Below the pieces are notes generated by a model. The model was not told where the DNA came from, made no database searches, and worked only from the letters and a program-made list of their open reading frames with translations. The position numbers and the translations under genes were made by a program. A DNA stretch of 64,000 nt from Corythucha ciliata (Eukaryota > Arthropoda > Insecta > Hemiptera > Tingidae): NCBI GenBank assembly GCA_038030265.1, contig CM075941.1:5394001-5458000 (forward strand). The letters are read 5' to 3'. Shown here one piece after another: positions 34,101 through 43,100 of this stretch; positions within the stretch are counted from its first letter, which is position 1; every line of letters starts with the position of its first letter.

Positions 34101-37100
34101 TTCGTGGGCACATTGCTGGTTGTTCGGGGGGGGGGGGTGGAGCACGTGGCTCAGCCTCTCGCTTTTGAATCAATATGCATTGCAAAAGAATTTGGGCATT
34201 CACAATGTTTAAATGTCTTCCGCATCTCTCTGTAGAGTCAGTTAAAAGTTTCCCTCTAGTCAGTAGTCTGTGATCTTCACTCACTCACTTTAGGTATGTT
34301 ATAGATTGTGCCTTGGTTTTTTAGTCTTATCGTAATGTTCTGTTGGTTTTTTATTTTTATTTTTGGTTGTTGTTTTTTCATTATTTGGTTCTGATTGTTG
34401 TTAGTAGTATAATAAGGCCATCGTTATTGTTTTAGTGAAGTCTTGTGACGGGGTGATTTTACGCACCTAACAAAGAAGTGTCCGAAGATGGTCTAGATTC
34501 GACCGAAACCATGGTCACACTGGAATAAAGAAGACTTTAAACGTGGAGAGATTATCCCTATCTCAGAATAATTGGAATAATTATTTGTTTAGGCCGCATA
34601 GAGTAACTTTGCCAATTTTAGGACTTGAATAGTCAGTTTGGCCATTTCCATGGCGCAAACTTTAACTTCCAGTCACTTTAGTTCTTTCATCGAACCGTAA
34701 GTTTAGCCATTTTTGGGGCGCGCAGAGACAGTTTGGCCACATTTGAAGCTCACTTGGGGAGGGGGAGGGGCTATTACCAAATCTTCAGTTTGAATATTAT
34801 TAGCGCGCATGTAAATCAGCTTAGCCTTTAGTCATTTTCAAGGTGCGAATCAATCGTCGGTTTTGCAATTTTGAGGCACTATACTAATGGTTGGTATTTA
34901 GCTGTTTATAGGACGCCATTCTGTCAAGCCCAGCCCAGGTCATTTTTGGCGCACAAATGGTCGATTTGGCCATTTTTGGCGAGCCATTTTCAGAATGTCA
35001 GTTTGACTATTTTTATGGTAGGAATAACTAGTTTAGTTTTTTTTTTTAGGAAACAAATGGCTGTCAATCCAGTTTTAGTAAAGCAAACCACACAATATCT
35101 TAATCCTACCTCAACAATGTCACAAGTATATGCCTACACATTATCCACCCCTTAGGGGGTTGTTCCTCCCCGAGGGCTAGAAACGGCCCATTATAGGTAA
35201 TTTATAGCACCTAAACTGGCCATTCACCATACGAAAATGATCATTCTATCACAATGCAATGAGAACATAAAAATAAAGAAACCAAAAACCGTAAAAGTTT
35301 CAATCAAACTTGTGCTTTCGTCTTAGAAGCATAATTTAGTTGAATAACAGCGATTTTAGTCTCAGAAAGTGGCTACTCGCCACACAAAAAGATGTCATTT
35401 TTGCCACATAACGCGGCAAAAATCGGCGGGGCAACAGGCCGAATTGTATACTGCAATGGAATGGCTACGTTTAGTCACCCTCGAGATTTTTCTGTTGAAA
35501 ATGATATTTTACTTTCATGCAAAAATATTTTTGTTTATAGGAGAAGGACAGTTTTGTTCTCTGATCTAACCATGTTTTATCGGCAACCTATACAAACACG
35601 CCCCGAAAAACTGATAATTTTACCTCGGAACGTGAATATTCTCCTCCCCTCATCACAAAATAGCTTGGTGACAGCATCTGGAGATTGGGGAAACGTGTAT
35701 TTTGGGTACAGAAACTATAATACAGCTCTAAGCCAGATAATAAGGCCCTATGAAGCGGCCTAGGAGACCAGTAACCTCAAAGTTTTGCGTTCAGATTATC
35801 AAACTATTAATTAAGCCTCAAAAACTAGACATACCTAGTCATATTCACTATGTAGTAAACTCAGTTATCCCTAGCAACTTTAAGGACTTCACTATCCGTT
35901 ACTGTAGCAGTCAACGAACACCTCATGTCAGCAAAAGAAATCCCCCTCCCCGCTATTATAACTCATCGTTGTTTTTACAGCCGTTTCAGAAAATCTCGCC
36001 AACTCGCATCCTCACTGTTTACTGGCTTTAAAAAGGTTCCCGTCCGAGTTGAAAATTATTTTTAATTTTTGTTTAAAGCCTTTGAATGAGTGATGGCCGA
36101 GGCTGTGGGAAAGGATCATAAATCAAGAATTTTTACAACTGGTAGTTACAGGCATAAACAATCGGCAAGCCTCCACCATCACCAATTCTTCACCGCATTC
36201 GATAGCCGTGACCCCACCCCAGCCCCATGCAAGTAAGAAGAACAGAAGAAGATACCATGTTTGCATTTTTTTAAACAATATAAAAACAGACAAACTTACT
36301 TGAAGCGCTGTTAGCCGAGGTGATTAAATTAAGCGTGTTAGGCGGTGTGGGTCGGGGGGCTCGAACTGGTGGTAAAGACGTGTGCCCTACAGGTGGTGAG
36401 TCACAGGACTTGGGACTTCCTCGTCCTGCGTGCACAAAAACAAATAATAGTAAGACGTGATAAGACGTATGGAACGGAACGGGCTAAATCACGAACGGGG
36501 AGTGGGGGATTGCTACCATAAAAAGTTCGGAGGGAGAGGCTGAAGCCTGGAATATCTTTTTTTTAAAATTTTTATCAAGGATGTCCCCCCCCCCCATAGT
36601 GTTAATCATTGAAAGATATACAATGTAAAAAATAAAACGGAGAAACAGGACATTTAGGAACTGTGTTGATGTGCCATAGCGTGCTTCATGTGCGCGGTTA
36701 GGTATAATTCATTTCGAAAGAGACATGCGTTTAACAAATTTGCAATTAGTTTACCTGTTGGGTCCGAGCCTTTGAACGTTGACAAGAGACTTGCCGGTTG
36801 AGCCTGATCGCTCAGCGGCGTCAAGTTAAGAACGATGGAATCGGGTTCCCCAGTGGGACTCCGCCCGGCTAAATTTGTGTTATTGTTACCTGAATTAATA
36901 ATGCAATAATTAAATTAGGCAATCGGTTCAATGATTTTTTTTGTAATCGAAGAATTACCGCTTCCGAAACTGCTCAAACTACTCGCTTGGCTACTGGGCA
37001 AAGAGCTGTTGAGACCGCCCGTCGTCGTAGACTCAGACAAAGGCTCCACACCACGTGAGTCGTTATTGAATTGATGCGAGTTGGGTCGCGGATTCGCCAT

Positions 37101-40100
37101 GGGATACCTCCAAAATTCTTGACCGAGAAGAGCTAGAGAGGAGAGCTGTTGACGATTTTTGGCCTCTCGAACGGCTCGGGGTAACGTTAATTGAACTGGA
37201 AGCTCATCGCTGGGAGGAAAAGAGACGAAGCGTTATAGAAGAGAGAAGATTTTTATACGATTTGAGAATGAGCTTACCAGCACTGTGCGTAATGGGCGAT
37301 AAGCGCCGGTATGCTGGAAAATTTATTTTCACTGGATTCTAAACTTAGTTGGCCGTCGTGTCCAGCTTGAATGAGGTAGTGTTCTATGTAGGGGCCTTTA
37401 CCGATTGGCAGTCTCACGGATATAGCCATAGTTGAAATCTGAGAGGACTGTCTGACTACGAAATTCTGCAAGAACAAATAATGAGTCCGTAAAAAAAAAA
37501 AAAAACCTACCAAATCTGCGAAAAACACAAATTTACTCACCCCCTCTTCTTTTCCCTGCAGAAGGTGAAAAGCTCCCCCTCGTTGTATTCCAGGAAGGAA
37601 CCAAACTGGGTGACTTCGTATGAGGCGCTCCATGAGACCGATGTTGCAGGGAGTCTCCTCTTCGAAATTGGAACTACCTCTCGAGGAATCGTCTCCACTA
37701 TCGTGGTCGCCGCACACACCATCCACCTGAAAATATGTCGAAAAAAAAAAATTGAATTATCTCTTATGAAAAAAAAACACTTTAACGAACTACATGTCAT
37801 CAATTGATAGTATGGAAAGGGCCTATGACATTTTTTTTCGAGAGTAAAAAGAAGGGAGGGGATTCCATAACCCATAATTGCCCTTGCGGTGGTCATGGGC
37901 GTTCTTACGGGGAGAGGGGCCAGACCCCTCCAAAAAGAAGTAGTTATTTAATTTAGCCCTAAAAAGGGACCAATCTTCATCAGAGTCATTTTTCCCCCGT
38001 GACAGCAACACACAGTAGCTGCGCTTTCTTTGGACGGCTCTGCCTCTCTTGGATAGCAGCGGAATGTGTCTCAAATGAGCCAACCCCGAGCAATAAAGTG
38101 TCTGAAGGAGCCAAATCCGTGAAATTGATGTCTAAATGTGGCGGATGTGTGTCAAATCCGCGAAATTTGGAATTTGATAGAGCTAAGCCCATGAAATTGA
38201 TTTTTTAAATTATTCAATCCAGTCAAACTGGTTATTGGAATGATCCTATACCTCACGAAATGGCTTTTTGAATGGGCCAGCCCCCCGAAATTTTGTTTTT
38301 TCAGCGTAATATCCCCACGATATTGGAATTCAACGGATGATTTTACGAAATTCTTTATTTGATAAGAATGAGACACTCGAAATCGGTTTTCGGCTGAGCC
38401 AAGCACGCGAAATTGTTTGTTTTTGTTTTTTTGTTTTTTGTTTTTGGTGAGCCAGCCCCGCGAAATAGCCGAAATTACATATTTGAAGAAACCCCTCCCA
38501 CCAAATTGGGTTTTGAAATGTGCGAAACCTGTGAAATGTTTGGGGGGGGGCAAGGACGCGCCAATTCCGTTATATTGGACCGTCACGGCGAAATTTTGAA
38601 ATTAAAACTAGGCAGACCAGCGAAATTGGTTGGCGGAAATTTTGATTTTTAAGGTTCACTGGTCCGTTGGATTTTTCAGGAAGCTGACGCATTTACATGG
38701 CCCAATCTCATGGCTCAATTACATTGATTCAATCAAATTAAAACTTTTAAACATGTAGCGTTTCCTGTTCACATCAAATTCCGCTCCAGAGCAATTCATA
38801 TCCACTCGTCTTCTCCATTAACATAATATATGCTTTAATTCAGGGAGGACGGGTGGAAATGAACTGCTCCAGAGCAGAATTTTATATAAATGGAAGCGCT
38901 AATATTTTCAATGATCTTGCTCTATCAAATTTCTATAATAAACACGATGCCCGAGCCTTTCAAATGAACTGTCTTCCATCATATTGAGCAATGAGATTGA
39001 ACCGTGTAAACGTTCCTTAACTCCATGAGATTGAATGTTAGATGGTCAACTCCACCAGATTGGTTTTTCAGGGGGTCAAGTCCTGGGAAATAATGTTTTT
39101 GAATGATTAAAACCCACAAAAAGGGGTTTGAGTGTGTGAGTGCTAATAAACCGCGAAAATTGGGCTTTGGAAAGGCCAAATCAGCAAAGTTTTGTTTTTG
39201 AAAGGAGCGAGGCCCGCGGAATTTTAAAGAGAGCCAACACTCTTGACAAGAAGGCTCTAAACTATCCAGCCCCAACAGGAAAGATCCAAACCGCTGTAAA
39301 CCTCCAACTACAAAGAAGGTCCAACCACACAGCAAAGTTCTAACCACAGAAATCTCCCACCTCAGTATTTTGGAGTTTCTCCACACGGGAAAATCCGAAA
39401 ATTGTGAAGAATTTTCGATCGGAATGTAGTCAATCGAGGGGTTCTTACTGTGACCCCCTCGTTTTTAACCAATTTATATGCACGTTTTCTGATGGGACTG
39501 CGCGAATTTTCTCGAGGACAGCCCTGAAGTCCAAGTAAAGAGTCTCGATGCACACGGACCTCGCTGGGCAGGTCAGGGGCCCTTAGCACGAACGGTCTCG
39601 AACATTTCGCTCGCTATTTAAGACACTGGCAAACACACTTTCGGGATTTTTTTTTCAACCAAGTGCTCTTGATAGCGGGCATGGAGTCGAGAAAATCGGC
39701 TGAAAACAACGACCGCGAAACATCCATTTCTTGGCAATTCAAGGGGTACGTGCCATGCTGGAACCGGCTGTATTTCTCGGTTGAGCGTGGTTTGAGAGAC
39801 TCATAAAACACGACGGTCTCAAACCGGTTTGAGAAAATGACCCTAAAAATTTGAGAATGTGGCCACCCCTCATTGGGGTTTTGGGACTGTGGTTTTGACC
39901 ACTGGCCCAGAAACGGATTCGTGGCCAGGTTTAGTGCAACCTGGGGATTCTTATAAACAATAATTATTGCTCTTACTCAAGAAACAGAGAAATTAACTGC
40001 TGGGAGACACTGTGTTAGGCTGAGTGACTGAGGGCATGGGGAATAAGGGGAACGCGGCCTTTAGCACAACTTTAGCCCTACTCAACTTCACAATTCAGAA

Positions 40101-43100
40101 CTTCTCAACTTCAGAATTCAGACTTCACTTCCTCCGCAGATACCCGCGCGATTTATTTTCATTGTAAGATCTAAATTCAATAACCTCCGAACAATGGTAA
40201 ACTTCTGAGAGCAAAAGAAACCGTTGACATTGTTTGCTGAGCTCAAAAACCAACGCTTTTCTTTGGCATTCCGTGAAAAGCTCTTTTCGCCCTTCTTTTT
40301 TTTTTATGCCGTTCCCTTCTTCTCTCACACGCCGTCTCTTTTCTTATACGACGACAATTTCCTCGTACGATTCTCCGGACCCCATAAGACTTTATTTTAT
40401 TCACAGGAACCGAGTGATTCTTTTCCCCTGGGCTCAAATGAAATTTACATTATTCAAAAGAGGTGGGTTTTTCACCGCACCGAAAAAAAAAAGAAGTGAA
40501 TGGTATAAGCGTGTGTGGGAGGGGGGAAAGAATTCGAAAGGGTGAAAAGAACTCGTCTGTTATTGTCTGGTGAAAGAAGGGTTAAAATGGAATATCGTGA
40601 AATGCCATTGAAGTTCCGAAAAAACAACCAAACGGGGGAAACCTTTCGACAACTCAATAGTCACGCCCATTACCTGATGGGCAAAATAACTATGGTGGAG
40701 AGGGGAGGTAGAATGCCAGATTTGATGGTTATTCTCACATCCTAAAGATAAACAAAAAACTTATTTAGGAGGATAAGGCGCCCAGAGTCACTGGTGATTG
40801 GAACCCGTGTGATCGATATGACTCGGATCGTTTCATCACAAGGAAGGGGAGAGGATTCCGAAATGAGACACTTTTTTTTTTTAGGAAAGCGCGGAGGGGT
40901 GGAAAGCAAGAAAACACAAGCCGTTGATTACACGGATGAAGAGGACTGTCTTCTTTTCTCCATTTCAGCGCTCCGGGGTTCGAGTTCAATGGGATTACGT
41001 CCCCCCCCCCCCTGCAATCGTATGAAGGGTGATGGGAGGACTTACCAATCAACCTATCAACCTGAAACCAACTTTTCCAGGAGAGTTATTGTGGTTCTTT
41101 TTTGAGAGAGAGAGCACTAATCTTTCGATTGTTCTTTTCCTTCTTTTAAAAGCTTGGCATTTTCTCGCAACCGCACTGCGGAAACGAAACATCGTCGAGC
41201 CTCTTATGCTTGCTTGGAAAGGTTGGAATGACCGATGGTGACGACGATACGGGCAGTATCATTTGCGTCAGCACCCTCCCATATGGAGTCATCTTTTGAT
41301 ATTCTGTCAAGCCCCTCCCTCAGCACATTTACCCCTACTACTCGAAGAATTTTACTTCTTGAAGAATCTTTTTCAATATGGCTTATTCGCATAAATATCC
41401 TAGTGTCAGTTGAGTTATTTTCCGAAACAGGGGCGTTGGTACGGGGGGATAGATCCCCCCCCCCCCAGGGCCACAAGTATACTAAGTAAAATAAAGAAAA
41501 TCACCAATTCGCGGCAAAAATTGAAAAAATCACCAATTAGCGCAGCTAAAATTAAGAAAAACGTTAATTTTCAGTTCAATTTGGGGAAAAGTGCTAATTC
41601 TCAGTTAAAAATGGAAAAAATTGCTAATTTACAGCTTAAATTGAGTCAAACGCCAATTCTTGGCCAAAATTGACAAAACTCGGTAGGTAATGCACGGGTT
41701 GGAGACGCTACCACCCTGCTAAAATTTAGGAAAGGCGAAAATTCGCAGCTAAAATTGAGAAACATCACTAATTCTCGAATTAAGTGCCGTCAAATGATGA
41801 TTTTTTGACAGAAATGGATGGATAGATGTAAATTTTTCGGTTTGAAAAAACAAAAAGCAAATATAATTTAAAATCGCACCTTCTGAAGGCATTTTTGCGG
41901 CCAAAAATCAGAAAAATGGCAAATTCATGCATGGCTATAGTACAATGTTAAAAAATACGCTAATTCACGGAACTGAACTGAAGAGAAGAACTGAAGAAAG
42001 AAGCTGAACGGAAGAACTGAAAAGAAGCAATAATCTATACCTATAAAAGTTATATAAAATTGCTAATGCGGTGGTAAAATGTGAAAAACCGCTAATTTGC
42101 GGGTAATATTTAGAAAATAAAATAATCAGCCTGGTCAAAATTAAGAGAAAGGTTAATTTTAAGCCTAAAAGTTGAGAAAATTGCTAATTCGCTGCTAAAA
42201 ATGGAAAAAATCACCAATTTACAGTGACTGAAATTGAGAAAATTCGCTAATTCACAGGTTTTAAACGCTACGACGCGTCGCCGCTACAATTTTAAAAAAA
42301 GCGCTAATTCGCGGTTGAAATTGAGAAAAATACTTATTTGCACCAAAAACTGAATACACGCCAATTTGCGGATTCTGAAGGCAACTTTTCTGGCTGAAAT
42401 TGAAAAAAAGCGCCAATTTGTGGCAATAGGTGAAGAAACCCTTAATTCGCGAATAGTCGCTCATGCATTGCGTTAGGTGAACCAAAAAATCCTAATTTGT
42501 GAAAAGTCCCCCTATTTTGCGGCTAATATTGAGGAAAACACTAAAGAAAAACGTTAATTTCCAGCTGAAACTGAGAAAAGTGTTAATCCCCTGGTAAAAA
42601 AAATTTAAAAATCGGTAATATGCTGCTAAAATTGAGGAAAACGCCAAAACTCGTGGGTCGCCGCTACAATTTTAAAAAAGCGCTAATTCGCTGTTGAAAT
42701 TGAGAAAAATTCTAATTTGCGCCAAAAACTGAATATTCGCCAATTTGCAGATTCTGAAGGCAACTTTACAGGCTGAAGTTGAAAAAACGTGCCAATTTGT
42801 GGCAATAGGTGGAGAAACCGCTAATTCGCGAGTAAACTGAGAAAAATCGCTCATACATTGCGTAAGGTGAACCAAAAAACTCCTAATTCGTGAAAAGTCC
42901 CCCTATTTTGCTGCTAAAATTGAGGAAAACGCCAAAACTCGTGGATAATTAAGAAACATCGCTCACGTGATAAAAACGACACTTTGCTGCTAAAGTTGAG
43001 AAAATGCGCAAATTCATGGCTATGGGAGGGGCTGGGGCAAAACCGCTAATCTCCGGCTGAAATCGAGAAGAACGATACACTCGGCCAAAATTGAGAAAAG

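Larger units (their letters stand above)
33261..34545 (+). mobile_element. Penelope-like retroelement, 5'-truncated
   Basis: Begins abruptly inside RT motif 5 (MGSPLSPLSAE) next to an A-rich tract, continues through the catalytic palm and a GIY-YIG endonuclease, and ends with a hairpin-rich 3' region near 34,545. RT plus C-terminal GIY-YIG nuclease defines Penelope-like elements. At least two frame breaks lie between RT and nuclease (33,863-33,924). Target-site duplication not found. Confidence 0.82.
29317..36299 (-). other. sprint intron 6 (7.0 kb) with transposon cluster
   Basis: Contains family A satellite-like repeats interrupted by a non-LTR fragment (30,887-31,306), a Ulp1/PHD relic (31,597-32,853), a Penelope-like element (33,261-34,545), family D repeats (34,570-35,050) and an unidentified ORF at 35,392-35,763. 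29,460-30,540 holds only A and G runs and unique AT-rich sequence. Confidence 0.8.

Noticed and set aside
37101..37108. Splice donor GTATCC ending sprint exon 4 early
   Set aside because: The frame stays open to a better-placed donor at 36,958, and the longer exon is in phase with exon 5.
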